Origin: Sporolactobacillus sp. CQH2019
Lineage (GTDB): Bacteria > Bacillota > Bacilli > Bacillales > Sporolactobacillaceae
Length of the DNA stretch: 36,723 nucleotides
NCBI RefSeq assembly: GCF_028765345.1
Contig: NZ_JARAJZ010000009.1
Coordinates: 162,231 to 198,953 of the forward strand
Direction: 5' to 3'
Position 1 is the first letter of the stretch, and every line of letters begins with the position of its first letter. The notes under the pieces are model-generated. The model had not been told where the DNA came from. It was given only the letters and a program-made list of their open reading frames with translations, and did not search any database. Below, piece by piece: positions 18,233 through 27,255 of this stretch. The position numbers and the translations under genes were made by a program.

Positions 18233-18307
18233 ACAAGGAACGGAAAGCGCGGCGCTGCTGTCATCTGTTTCACTAAACGGCACGTTGTCAAGTTTCTCGT
18301 TCCTTGT
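18233..18307 (-). other. Long-range inverted repeat between xylA and xylB
   Basis: A perfect 10-bp inverted repeat (ACAAGGAACG / CGTTCCTTGT) brackets about 55 bases that hold a further GC-rich part. There is no T run after it, so a processing or stability stem in the xyl mRNA is more likely than a terminator. Confidence 0.45.
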
Positions 18308-18339
18308 CTGCCAATGACTTAACTGATTCTAAACGGCTA

Positions 18340-19668
18340 TCAAGCCTCCAGGCCGATATAATGATTCAGCGTATCTTTAAGAAGTTCAAGACGTCCGGAT
18401 CTGTTCTTGCCGCCGATTTCAGATTCAGGTTTGTCGATGATATATTTCTCAAGGGATTCAAAATCCGCTTTGCCGGAAACAATATCTGCGCCGATTCCTT
18501 CTTTGTAGCTGCTGTAGCGTTTGTCGATGAAGTCGTCAAAGACACGGTCTTCAATCAGACGGCTGGCAGCTTTCAGACCGAGGGCGAAACTATCCATTCC
18601 GACGATGTGTGAATAGAAGAGATCATCCGGTTCAAAGGAAGAACGTCTGACTTTAGCATCGAAGTTCAATCCGCCCTTATGAGGGCCGCCGTTCTTCAGC
18701 ACTTCATACATCGCAAGCGTCGTTGTGTAGAGATCTGTCGGGAATTCATCGATATCCCAGCCGAGCAGACCGTTGCCCTGGTTCGCATCCAGTGAACCGA
18801 GCAGACCGGCCGTCCGTGCCACACGAATTTCATGTTCATACGTATGGCCGGCGAGCATTGCGTGATTGGCTTCCAGATTCAGTTTAAAGTCCTTGTCCAG
18901 ATCATACGTCCTCAGAAAATTGATGGCCGTCGCCGCATCAAAATCATATTGATGGGTCATCGGTTCCTTCGGCTTCGGTTCAAGCAGCAGCTGTCCTTTG
19001 AAACCGATTTTCTTTGCATAATCGACAACCATGTGGAAGAAGCGTCCCATATTGTCCTGCTCCAGCTTGTAATCCGTATTCAGCAGCGATTCATAACCTT
19101 CGCGCCCGCCCCAGAATACATAGTTCTCGGCGCCCAGTTCTTTGGCAATTTCCAGTCCCTTTTTGACCTGTGCCGCCGCATAAGCGAAGACGTTCGCATT
19201 GCATGAAGAAGCGACGCCGTGAACAAAACGGGGATTGGTGAACATGTTCGCCGTGTTCCAGAGCAGTTTGACACCGGTTTGTTTCATATAATCTTTAAAG
19301 AGCGAAACAATGACATCCAGATTCTTATTCGTTTCACGAAGCGTATCGCCTTCCGGAGCTACGTCCCGGTCATGGAAGCAGAAGAACGGGTTGCCCAGCT
19401 TTTCGAAAAATTCAAAGGCCGCCTCCGCACGTGCCTTAGCCAGATCCATTCCTTTAAATTTCTGCCAGGGACGAATGGCTGTCCCGACGCCGAACGGATC
19501 GACGCCTTCCTGAACAAAGGTGTGCCAGTACGCCACCGAAAAACGCAGCTGATCTTTCATTGGCTTTCCTGCAACTGTCTCATCAGGGTTATAATAGTTA
19601 AAGCCCAATCCACTCTTTTTTTGTTTCCCGACAAACTCGATTTTTTTAATTTCCGGAAAATACGCCAT
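18340..19668 (-). CDS. xylA: Xylose isomerase (class II)
   Basis: 442-residue isomerase converting D-xylose to D-xylulose, a metal-dependent TIM-barrel tetramer. The catalytic HDRD lies at residues 99–102 ([12 protein letters not shown]). Metal ligands are in [15 protein letters not shown] and [18 protein letters not shown], and the late metal segment is [19 protein letters not shown]. The N-terminal extension ([14 protein letters not shown]) is typical of class II. Starts at ATG 19668, with AGGAGGGG seven to nine bases upstream. It is first gene of the operon, with a 5' leader of about 170 bases downstream of the operator-bearing promoter. Confidence 0.98.
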   Translation of the reverse strand: MAYFPEIKKIEFVGKQKKSGLGFNYYNPDETVAGKPMKDQLRFSVAYWHTFVQEGVDPFGVGTAIRPWQKFKGMDLAKARAEAAFEFFEKLGNPFFCFHDRDVAPEGDTLRETNKNLDVIVSLFKDYMKQTGVKLLWNTANMFTNPRFVHGVASSCNANVFAYAAAQVKKGLEIAKELGAENYVFWGGREGYESLLNTDYKLEQDNMGRFFHMVVDYAKKIGFKGQLLLEPKPKEPMTHQYDFDAATAINFLRTYDLDKDFKLNLEANHAMLAGHTYEHEIRVARTAGLLGSLDANQGNGLLGWDIDEFPTDLYTTTLAMYEVLKNGGPHKGGLNFDAKVRRSSFEPDDLFYSHIVGMDSFALGLKAASRLIEDRVFDDFIDKRYSSYKEGIGADIVSGKADFESLEKYIIDKPESEIGGKNRSGRLELLKDTLNHYIGLEA

Positions 19669-19809
19669 GGTAAGCCCCTCCTAAATTAAATGATTGAACA
19701 CGGCAAAGCTCTGAAAAGGTCGGGCGGACACTTATCAGTACCAGTAAACGATCGGGATGATCTGTAAGCCAATACATCTGGTGCCGGCCAAAAATAATCA
19801 TCTTTGCCT

Positions 19810-19840
19810 GAGTTAGTTTATTGACTCAATAAACTAACTC
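19810..19840. promoter_or_regulatory. XylR operator (xylO), perfect 31-bp palindrome
   Basis: Each 15-base arm is GAGTTAGTTTATTGA or its exact complement, around a single central C. The TTAGTTTATT half-site resembles known Bacillus xylO half-sites (TTAGTTTGTT). It begins right after the expected xylA start of transcription, a position where bound XylR would block the polymerase. Confidence 0.9.
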
Positions 19841-19848
19841 GCAGTTAT

Positions 19849-19877
19849 AATATAGCAGGTCGGTTCATTTTGTGCAA
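19849..19877 (-). promoter_or_regulatory. xylA promoter
   Basis: −35 TTGCAC (19877–19872), 17-base spacer, −10 TATATT (19854–19849). The operator starts nine bases further on. Confidence 0.7.
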
Positions 19878-20015
19878 CCCCTTTCATGTAAAAAAGCATT
19901 TTATTTATTCGGCAAAATCATTTACAATAATAATATTGTTTTTTCGGTTTAAAAAATGCCGATGTCTAAGAAAACATCATAAGTTTATTAACTATGTAAA
20001 CAAAGAGATGATAAA

Positions 20016-21182
20016 ATGACTACTGCAGATCAGGCTTTTGTAAAAAAGCATAATCAGAATATCCTGTTAAGCGAGATTATCAAGCGATCGCCGATTTCCC
20101 GTGCCAAGCTGTCCGAACTCACCCATCTAAACAAGGCAACGGTTTCGTCTCAGGTAGCCGCACTAATTGAAAGCAAGCTCGTCTTTGAAATCGGTCAGGG
20201 ACAATCGAGCGGGGGAAGGCGTCCTGTCCTCCTTGTTTTTAATAAGGATGCCGGATATGCGATCGGAGTCGACCTGGGGGTCAATTATATTCGCACGGTG
20301 CTGACGAATTTGAGTGGAAACATCGTTTTCGAAGATTTCGTCACACTTGCGGACCCTTCATTTGCGGCGGTTGGCCCGCTTTTAACAGATCGGCTCCATT
20401 ATGTGATGCACCATGCTCCTGAATCCCCCTACGGAATTATCGGCATCGGCATCGGGATACAAGGCTTCGTCGATGAAGAGCAAAAAATCCTGTTCACCCC
20501 TAATTCCAAATGGGATCACGTCGACCTCAGAAGCTTCCTGCAAAAAGATTTTAACTTTCCTATTTTGCTGACTAACGAAGCGAATGCCGGCGCATACGGC
20601 GAAAAATTGTTCGGGACACTCAGAGACTGTCAGAACGGCGTGTTTGTCAGCCTCGGGATCGGCCTCGGGGTCGGGCTGATTCTCAACGGGGAAATGTATA
20701 ACGGCACTCATGGCTTTTCAGGAGAGCTGGGGCACATGACGATTGATCTGGCCGGTAAAAAATGCCATTGCGGAAACAGAGGCTGCTGGGAATTATATGT
20801 CTCCGAACGAACATTTCTCCGCCAACTGTCGCGGCTTAAAGGGAGAACACTAAATGATATCCGCGAAGCTCTCGACCTTATCCGGAACAATGACGTCAAC
20901 GCTTTGAACTGTCTGGATCAGATCGCCTATTATCTTGGACTGGGTGTGACCAACATCATCAATATCTTTGACCCTGAACTGGTGATCCTAAATGGAAATT
21001 TAGTGGAAAGCAGTCCCCTGGTGATGAGTACCGTCAAAAAAACGGTTGCAGAGCGTGCTTTTAAACATGTTGAGAGCCGTTGCAGGATCACCGTGTCTGA
21101 ACTGGGCCGGGAAGCGACGGCGATCGGCGGGGCCTCCTTTGCCATCGAGGAATTTTTTGAAAACAGGGAGACCTCTCTCTGA
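20016..21182 (+). CDS. xylR: Xylose repressor XylR (ROK family)
   Basis: 388-residue ROK-family repressor, released from xylO by xylose. Residues 1–75 form the winged helix (ISRAKLSELTHLNKATVSSQ, then GGRRPVLL). Residues 80 onward form the sugar-kinase-like domain (AIGVDLGVNYIRTVLTN, GIGIGIQGFVD, GLGVGLILNGEMYNG). The ROK zinc motif CHCGNRGCWELYVSE is intact. Starts at ATG 20016 with AAAGAGATG upstream. Transcribed away from xylA; an imperfect GTTTA-N9-TAAAC repeat at about 19983–20001 just before its start could be an autoregulatory site. It ends before a strong terminator. Confidence 0.96.
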   Translation: MTTADQAFVKKHNQNILLSEIIKRSPISRAKLSELTHLNKATVSSQVAALIESKLVFEIGQGQSSGGRRPVLLVFNKDAGYAIGVDLGVNYIRTVLTNLSGNIVFEDFVTLADPSFAAVGPLLTDRLHYVMHHAPESPYGIIGIGIGIQGFVDEEQKILFTPNSKWDHVDLRSFLQKDFNFPILLTNEANAGAYGEKLFGTLRDCQNGVFVSLGIGLGVGLILNGEMYNGTHGFSGELGHMTIDLAGKKCHCGNRGCWELYVSERTFLRQLSRLKGRTLNDIREALDLIRNNDVNALNCLDQIAYYLGLGVTNIINIFDPELVILNGNLVESSPLVMSTVKKTVAERAFKHVESRCRITVSELGREATAIGGASFAIEEFFENRETSL

Positions 21183-21271
21183 TCAGGAGGAAGCACGCTT
21201 TAAAATAATTCATGTCCTCCGGAATCGAAACCATGACTTTGCTGAAAAGCCTTAGAACAAGAAAGGAAAAA

Positions 21272-21317
21272 AAGCGGACTGCCGCCGGGATCGGGCAGTC
21301 CGCTTCATCTTTTTTTC
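21272..21317 (+). terminator. xylR terminator
   Basis: A perfect 12-bp stem (AAGCGGACTGCC / GGCAGTCCGCTT) with a ten-base loop, then CATC and seven T, 90 bases after the xylR stop. Confidence 0.9.
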
Positions 21318-21411
21318 TCAATACGTTGAAACCTTCATGAATAGTAGAACACTCTATTTTTATACAGCCTTCGATTTCCCCGCTCTTTTCTACAAACGTT
21401 TTTGTCGGCGT

Positions 21412-22431
21412 TTATCCAATCGGTTCATAGTAAAATCGGGAATGTCCGGACCAATGTTCGCCGGGATCAAGCATAAAAAGACCGTTCGATTGGCCGGACA
21501 GATGAACATTCGGAGCATTCACCATTGATGTCTGCGGTTCCGGGCAGACAAAGCCGCTTTTCGCGTCATTGTTGTAAAGCATCCAGAATTTATAATCTGT
21601 CCCCGCATCATAAATGAAGCGGACATGCGCTTTGCGATCCGTAATCGTTGCCTGATTTCTGCCATTCTGAGGTGCAGCGGTATAATGATTGTCCATCCGA
21701 ACCGCATAGGGAGATCCTATGCCCTTCTTTATCGCTTTTTCCACATCCGTCAATGGTAATTTATTTCCGGTCGGCAGAGAACGCTCATCCAATTCAAACC
21801 GCTCCCCGATCGTCAGATGAAATTGACAGTCTTCCCGAGTGCTTTCTTCTGCAAAAGGAGCGCAAAGCGTCGTATGAAATCCGAGCATGACCGGCATCGG
21901 TTCGCTGCCGTTGTTCTCCACCGTCACTTCCTGAGCAAGTCCCGACTCTGTCAGCGTATAGCGCAGCGAAAAGACGGCATGATGGGGGAAATAGCGGAAA
22001 TTCGCAGACCGTTCGTCCAGGCGATAGCTGATCCGGACGGAGCACGACTCCCTTCCGGAATCCGAACCGGTTACTTCCCAGGGTGCGCTGTAAAGAAAAC
22101 CGTGTAAATGATTGTGAGTTTCCGGTTCATTGAGCGGAAACCGATAGGTTTTTCCATTGATCGTAAACCGGCCGTCTTCATAACGGTTCGGGGGAAAGAG
22201 AACGGGAACTCCGTAGAGAAAGGGATTGGCCCTGTAATCCTCCATGTTGTTTTTTAGGGGTTCACGCAGAAAGTGAAAGTTTTTGACTCGGTCGCGAAAA
22301 GCGATCAGCTGTCCCCCATTCCTTGGCAAGAGTATGGCCTCCAGCGTACCTTTTTGCAGCTTAAGCGCCGGCAGGCCGTTGTAGCCTGTCTGTTCAACAG
22401 ATCCCTCAGCCGTATTGATTTTATCTTGCAT
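21412..22431 (-). CDS. galM: Aldose 1-epimerase family protein
   Basis: 339-residue mutarotase-family protein (β-supersandwich). It interconverts α and β anomers of aldoses, which would speed delivery of the right xylose anomer to XylA. The active-site segment is THNHLHGFLYSAPW (His108 and His110 by count), then GFHTTLCAPF and the probable catalytic Glu in CPEPQTSMVNAPN. Starts at ATG 22431 behind GGGGGAGGAG. It is convergent with xylR, and the xylR terminator lies between them. Substrate is inferred from location; closer to the GalM-like/YihR branch than to classical E. coli GalM in length. Confidence 0.85.
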   Translation of the reverse strand: MQDKINTAEGSVEQTGYNGLPALKLQKGTLEAILLPRNGGQLIAFRDRVKNFHFLREPLKNNMEDYRANPFLYGVPVLFPPNRYEDGRFTINGKTYRFPLNEPETHNHLHGFLYSAPWEVTGSDSGRESCSVRISYRLDERSANFRYFPHHAVFSLRYTLTESGLAQEVTVENNGSEPMPVMLGFHTTLCAPFAEESTREDCQFHLTIGERFELDERSLPTGNKLPLTDVEKAIKKGIGSPYAVRMDNHYTAAPQNGRNQATITDRKAHVRFIYDAGTDYKFWMLYNNDAKSGFVCPEPQTSMVNAPNVHLSGQSNGLFMLDPGEHWSGHSRFYYEPIG

Positions 22432-22814
22432 CGTACTCCTCCCCCTATCATGTTATTTATTTATAAAATCCGAAAAAGCGGTGCGGTTGCCCGTCCTGCC
22501 TTGGCAATGAATGTTTTTTTTATATGAGTATCCCCTTTGTGGCTCATGCGAAGAATAGCATTTGTCGAGCGTCTGGCGAAAAACAATGCTTACGTTCAAG
22601 GCGACAATCTCTGAGCCTGAAGCGGCGCCGAATTTTTCCATCACCTGCTTGCGGGCTCTGAAGCGGGCGCAGATCAATGAATGATAAGCAAACAGAAGCA
22701 TCATTTTCTTAAATATAAATAAACCGTTTTCAATTCATTTTGGAGACAAGGGCGCTTCCCGCGGCCCTGTCCAAGATGGCTTTCATTTAATTTTGAAAAA
22801 TTTTCTTTAATCTT
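22432..22814. other. Intergenic
   Basis: About 380 bases between galM and transketolase. Contains an imperfect GC-rich inverted repeat near 22748–22770 and no gene I would support; an 83-codon minus-strand frame (22453–22704) lacks a ribosome site and motifs. Confidence 0.4.
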
Positions 22815-24812
22815 TTATTTTTTTAGCAGATCTTTCATCGTTTGGGCAATATGCTCCGGGGTGAAGCCGTATTCGGATACGACGCGATCACCGGGAGCAG
22901 AAGCGCCGAAACGATCCACAGTGACAAGGACGCCCTCATCGCCGACAAACTGCCGCCAGCCGAGCGAAGCACCCATTTCAATGCCGACCCGTTTCGTCAG
23001 ATCAGGCGGGAGTATTTCATTCCGGTAAGCCTCCGGTTGCTGGTTGAACAGATCCCATGAAGGCAGGCTGACGACCCGGACATGCACGCCTTCCTGTTTC
23101 AAAAGCTCGCGGGCCTTGACAGCGAGCGGAACTTCCGATCCGGTTGCGATCAGGATACCGGCCGGATCCGATCCGCCATCCGCCGCAACGTATCCGCCCC
23201 GCCTGACGCCTGCTGCAGCGCCCGCTGCTTCGCCCGCCGTCGTTTCCAGTGCCTGGCGGGTCAGAACAAGAGCCGTTGGATGATCGGCACTCTCAACGGC
23301 CAGTTTCCAAGCTTCTCTAGTCTCATTGCCATCAGCAGGACGGAGCACGCACAGCCCCGGAATCGCCCGCAAACCGGCCAATTGTTCAATCGGCTCATGC
23401 GTCGGTCCGTCTTCTCCGACTGCAATACTGTCATGAGTAAAGACAAAAATCGAAGGAATGTTCATCAGAGCGGCAAGCCGCAGTGCCGGCTTGGCGTAAT
23501 CCGAAAAGGTGAAGAACGTGGATCCGAACGGAATCACACCGCCGTGCAGCGCCATGCCGTTGACGGCAGCCGCCATCGCAAATTCACGGACACCGAACCA
23601 GATGTTCCTGCCGTCATAACTGTCGGATGTAAAATTTTTCTCTTTTTTCATCGTCGTCTTGGTTGATGAGGACAGATCGGCCGCTCCGCCGAACAGCTGC
23701 GGCACCGTTTCCGCAAGAGCATTAATGACCTCGCCGGAGCTTTGCCGTGTCGCCAGTTTCTTTCCTTCCTCATACTGCGGCAGCCGCCCGGCGTAATCCG
23801 GGTCCAGTTCACCGGCAATAACCTGCTGAAGGCGATCGGCGAGCTTAGGATAAGCCTTTTGGTAATCCGAAAATAAGCTTTTCCATCGTTTTTCCTCTTT
23901 CTCTTTTTCAAGGACCAGCGATTGAAAATGGGCTTTAACTTCTTGCGGAACAGTGAACGGTTCATACGACCAGTCGTAAGATTTCTTGGCGCCGAGGGCT
24001 TCCTCCTTGCCTAACGGACTGCCGTGTACCTGATTCGTTCCGCCCTTCGTCGGAGCGCCATAGCCGATCACGGTCTTAACCTCAATCAATGTCGGACGAG
24101 TTTCATCACTTTCAGCTTCATCGAGCGCCTGTTTCATGCTATCCGTATCGTTGCCGTCTTCAACGAGCGATGTCTGCCAGCCGTAGGCTTCAAACCTCTT
24201 TCGGACATTTTCAGAGAAAGACATGTTCAAATTTCCGTCAAGCGATATATTGTTCGAATCGTAGAGCACGATCAAACGCCCTAATTTCAGATGTCCGGCC
24301 AGAGAAGCCGCTTCGGACGACACCCCTTCCATCAGATCGCCGTCGCCGCAAAGTGCGAATGTCCGGTGATGAACGACATCGTAACCCGGACGGTTATAAA
24401 CAGCGGAAAGATGCGCCTCGGCCATTGCCATGCCCACGGCCATGGCAATCCCCTGTCCGAGGGGGCCCGTCGTCGCTTCAACGCCGATCGTGTGTCCATA
24501 TTCCGGATGGCCCGGCGTTTTGCTTTGCCACTGCCTGAATTGTTTCAAATCATCGACGGTCAGTCCATAGCCAAACAAGTGCAGCAAGCTGTATAGAAGC
24601 ATGGAACCGTGCCCTGCCGACAAAACGAAGCGGTCCCTGTCAAACCATTTCGGATCGTGGGGATTGTGCCGCATCACTTTCGCCCAGAGTGTGTAGGCCA
24701 TAGGAGCCGCACCCATCGGCAGCCCGGGATGTCCGGAATTTGCCTTTTCAATGGCGTCGATCGATAGTGTGCGGATCGTGTTGATCGCCAGCTGTTCAAT
24801 AGATTCTGTCAT
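22815..24812 (-). CDS. tkt: Transketolase
   Basis: 665-residue thiamine diphosphate enzyme moving two-carbon units between pentose, tetrose and hexose phosphates. The N-terminus shows [24 protein letters not shown]. The cofactor-binding GDG motif is [20 protein letters not shown], ending in [10 protein letters not shown]. The pyrimidine domain has [19 protein letters not shown] and [16 protein letters not shown], and the C-terminal domain has the ATGSEVPLA segment. Starts at ATG 24812 behind AAGGATG. It lies 137 bases downstream of the transaldolase gene on the same strand. Together these recycle the xylulose 5-phosphate made by XylB. Confidence 0.97.
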   Translation of the reverse strand: MTESIEQLAINTIRTLSIDAIEKANSGHPGLPMGAAPMAYTLWAKVMRHNPHDPKWFDRDRFVLSAGHGSMLLYSLLHLFGYGLTVDDLKQFRQWQSKTPGHPEYGHTIGVEATTGPLGQGIAMAVGMAMAEAHLSAVYNRPGYDVVHHRTFALCGDGDLMEGVSSEAASLAGHLKLGRLIVLYDSNNISLDGNLNMSFSENVRKRFEAYGWQTSLVEDGNDTDSMKQALDEAESDETRPTLIEVKTVIGYGAPTKGGTNQVHGSPLGKEEALGAKKSYDWSYEPFTVPQEVKAHFQSLVLEKEKEEKRWKSLFSDYQKAYPKLADRLQQVIAGELDPDYAGRLPQYEEGKKLATRQSSGEVINALAETVPQLFGGAADLSSSTKTTMKKEKNFTSDSYDGRNIWFGVREFAMAAAVNGMALHGGVIPFGSTFFTFSDYAKPALRLAALMNIPSIFVFTHDSIAVGEDGPTHEPIEQLAGLRAIPGLCVLRPADGNETREAWKLAVESADHPTALVLTRQALETTAGEAAGAAAGVRRGGYVAADGGSDPAGILIATGSEVPLAVKARELLKQEGVHVRVVSLPSWDLFNQQPEAYRNEILPPDLTKRVGIEMGASLGWRQFVGDEGVLVTVDRFGASAPGDRVVSEYGFTPEHIAQTMKDLLKK

Positions 24813-24949
24813 TTCTAATCATCCTTTCAGATAAAGACCGTCTACAAGGAAGCAATCACTTTAGCGGATGGGTCCCTTCCCCTCGCGCCCATCGCCGGGC
24901 GCTTGAATGGGAAAAGATCGCCTTCGGTTTGTGCATGGATGCCCGCCGA

Positions 24950-25660
24950 TTATAAAATCGAATAGCCGAGTGATTTTATATCTTGATTAAAGGTCCTGAC
25001 CGTGTTCAGCGAAAGTTCTTCGAGCGATCTGCCGGCCTTCTGAAGCTTTTCGATAATCGCCGGTGTACAGGTAATGATGTCAGCGCCCACTTCATCGGCT
25101 TCATAGACATTATACAGTTCGCGCGAGCTGGCCCAGAGCAGTTCCGCACCCTTTTTTTCATGACAAATAGCCGCATCTTCGCGCATATACGGAAGCGGAT
25201 CGCGTCCGGAGTCGGCGATTCTTCCGGCAAAGACGGAAACGATAGCCGATGTTCCCTCCGTCAGCGCATCGACCGTCTTTCTGACCTGGTCCACGGTGAA
25301 AATCGCCGTCACATTTAACGAAAGGCCCTCTGCCGACAGCTTTTTAATTAACGGAATAGACGATTCTCCCCTTGAGTTCGTAATCGGTATTTTGACAAAA
25401 ACATTTTTGCCGAAACTGCTGATCTTCTTCGCTTCTTTTTCCATTGTTTCTAAATCATCGGCAAACACTTCAAATGAAATCGGCAGATCCGGTATTGCCT
25501 TGAGCACTGTTTTGGCAAACTGATTGTAATCCTGAATTCCCGCCTTCTTCATCAAGGAAGGATTGGTTGTAAATCCGACCACGATCCCCGATTTGTAGGC
25601 CGAGATCATATCGTCCAGTACCGCCCCGTCCGCATATATTTTCACTTTTAAGTCACTCAT
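24950..25660 (-). CDS. tal: Transaldolase (small TalC/MipB family)
   Basis: 236-residue transaldolase of the short family. It transfers a dihydroxyacetone unit between sedoheptulose 7-phosphate and glyceraldehyde 3-phosphate, although some members act as fructose 6-phosphate aldolases. The N-terminal strand is KIYADGAVLDDMISAYKSG, followed by GFTTNPSLM. The Schiff-base lysine is Lys90 in NVFVKIPIT, then LNVTAIFTVDQV and SVFAGRIADSGRDP. Starts at ATG 25660 with GGGAGG upstream. It is somewhat longer than Bacillus TalC (about 212). It precedes tkt and has a long leader with a two-stem hairpin at 25824–25868. Confidence 0.92.
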   Translation of the reverse strand: MSDLKVKIYADGAVLDDMISAYKSGIVVGFTTNPSLMKKAGIQDYNQFAKTVLKAIPDLPISFEVFADDLETMEKEAKKISSFGKNVFVKIPITNSRGESSIPLIKKLSAEGLSLNVTAIFTVDQVRKTVDALTEGTSAIVSVFAGRIADSGRDPLPYMREDAAICHEKKGAELLWASSRELYNVYEADEVGADIITCTPAIIEKLQKAGRSLEELSLNTVRTFNQDIKSLGYSIL

Positions 25661-25823
25661 CTGATTTTCCTCCCATGCCTTTTCTTATTGGCTGTACTTT
25701 CGAATGTAAGAAACATCCTCTTCCTTTAACAATCCACACAGCAAAGGTCGATTCTAAACCGCTATTGCCCGATAAAACATTTCAGACAGCAGAATCCGTT
25801 TTCATCTCCCTTTACAAAAGCAT

Positions 25824-25868
25824 CGGACAGTCTTTCTTTCAAGCAACTTTGCTTGACTCTCCTGTCCG
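25824..25868 (-). other. Two-stem hairpin in the transaldolase leader
   Basis: Outer stem CGGACAG / CTGTCCG (7 bp), a purine-rich asymmetric internal loop (GAGAG opposite AAGAAAGA on the RNA-like strand), inner stem TCAAGCA / TGCTTGA (7 bp) and a four-base loop. It lies about 165 bases upstream of tal. It could be a regulatory RNA element; no known class is recognised. Confidence 0.45.
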
Positions 25869-26129
25869 CTGTTTCCCTAACAACAAAAATTAATAAAATG
25901 TTGCACCCAGCCTCCATCTTTGTTTACTCATCAAATTAAGTCTACAGTTTTAATCTATCAGATCTCCTCTTTAAAATCAATGAAATTCAATGTAAATGAG
26001 CAAGTGCCTCACAATTGTTGAAAAGTTATTCGTTCCCGGTACACCCTTAAGAAGAGATTCGCAAGTTTCATAAGGATTTTAAATATCTTGGAAAACATTT
26101 GAAACCGAATTAAGTTTAGAAGCAAAATT
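25869..26129. other. Intergenic, AT-rich
   Basis: AT-rich stretch upstream of tal, expected to hold its promoter. The word GTAAACAAAGA occurs here (minus strand, about 25930) and also just before xylR; this may be chance. No gene recognised. Confidence 0.35.
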
Positions 26130-26163
26130 AAAACCGGCCTCTGATCGTTCAGAAACCGGTTTT
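26130..26163. terminator. Bidirectional hairpin terminator bordering the repeat array
   Basis: Arms AAAACCGG and CCGGTTTT plus an inner TCTGA/TCAGA stem and four-base loop, AT-rich on both sides. No gene reads into it from the left on the plus strand, so it may terminate transcription coming through the repeat array on the minus strand. Confidence 0.6.
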
Positions 26164-26267
26164 ATGAATGTTATCATTTATATGAGTAATTGCTCATTTT
26201 CCTGCTGTGCCGTCAGATGACGATCAACCTTTCCCGAGACCGTCAATCGGAGAACGTTTCCGCAATC

Positions 26268-27160
26268 GATAAAACGCCTGTCGCGGTTGATGAACCGGGT
26301 GTACCTGCTGAAGACCGATAAACTCCCCGGAATGGTCGATACCATCGCCCGAGACCGATAAACTGCCGGCGGCGACCGATAAAACGGGTGCGGCGATCGA
26401 TAAACTCCGCCTAACGACCGATAAACTCACTGCCATGACCGATACACTGCCCGGAATGGTCGATACCATCGCCCGAGACCGATAAACTGCCGGCGGCGAC
26501 CGATAAAACGGGTGCGGCGATCGATAAACTCCGCCTAACGACCGATAAACTCACTGCCATGACCGATAAACTGCTCGGAATGGTCGATACCATTGCCCGA
26601 GACCGATAAACTGCCGGCGATGATCGATAAAACGGGCGCGGCGACCGATAAACTCTCAGCCACGACCGATAAACTCCCCGGAATGGTCGATACCATCGCC
26701 CGAGACCGATAAACTGCCGGCGGCGACCGATAAAACGGGTGCGGCGATCGATAAACTCCGCCTAACGACCGATAAACTCACTGCCATGACCGATACACTG
26801 CCCGGAATGGTCGATACCATCGCCCGAGACCGATAAACTGCCGGCGGCGACCGATAAAACGGGTGCGGCGATCGATAAACTCCGCCTAACGACCGATAAA
26901 CTCACTGCCATGACCGATAAACTGCCCGGAATGGTCGATACCATTGCCCGAGACCGATAAACTGCCGGCGATGATCGATAAAACGGGCGCGGCGACCGAT
27001 AAACTCTCAGCCAAGACCGATAAACTCCCCGGAATGGTCGATACCATCGCCCGAGACCGATAAACTCCGCCTAACGACCGATAAACTGCTAGGAGCGGTC
27101 GATACCATCGCCCCGAGGCGGATTATCGACCGATAAAACGGGCATATCCGTTGATAAAGC
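26268..27160. repeat. Large direct-repeat array, about 43 units of 21 bp
   Basis: The core CGATAAA (often GACCGATAAACTS) recurs with a spacing of 21 bases, for example at 26357, 26378, 26399, 26420, 26441 and 26462. Once per larger block the spacing is 19, always after the variant unit GGTCGATACCATCGCCCGA. Blocks of six or five units, 124, 124 and 103 bases long, recur in that order. The units differ in their last eight or nine bases but are reused in fixed order. 21 bases is two turns of B-DNA, so every core within a block lies on the same helix face. GC-rich against AT-rich flanks. Short open frames cross it, with the heptad x-SLSV-x-x on the minus strand, but they lack ribosome sites. Function unknown. 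Confidence 0.95.
26351..27052. repeat. Higher-order duplication: two 351-bp copies in tandem
   Basis: 26351–26701 and 26702–27052 align base for base except at two positions: T at 26575 versus C at 26926, and C at 26663 versus A at 27014. Each copy is one 124+124+103 block set. Identity extends about 37 bases further left of each copy. Confidence 0.9.
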
Positions 27161-27255
27161 TTCGGACGCGGCTGCGTCATCAATCAGGAACGATCTTACT
27201 GTTCTGATTATTCGCGCTCATTGATTCCAGTCCATTTACTGTCAATTTTTTGGCC

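Noticed and set aside
16621-18276. 551-codon plus-strand open frame
   Set aside because: Entirely antisense to xylB, which has full family motifs; no ribosome site and no recognisable domain.
24885-24902. GCGCCC/GGGCGC hairpin between tal and tkt as a terminator
   Set aside because: No T run on the minus strand and the stem is only six pairs; the genes are more likely co-transcribed.
26224-26944. Minus-strand open frames of 60–81 codons inside the repeat array (heptad SLSV repeats)
   Set aside because: They start at the ATG in each variant unit without a ribosome site, and the 19-bp unit closes or shifts the frame in every block. They follow from a 21-base period being divisible by three.
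26268-27160. CRISPR array
   Set aside because: Conserved cores are only about 10–13 bases, the intervening bases are reused in fixed order rather than unique, and no cas gene is present.
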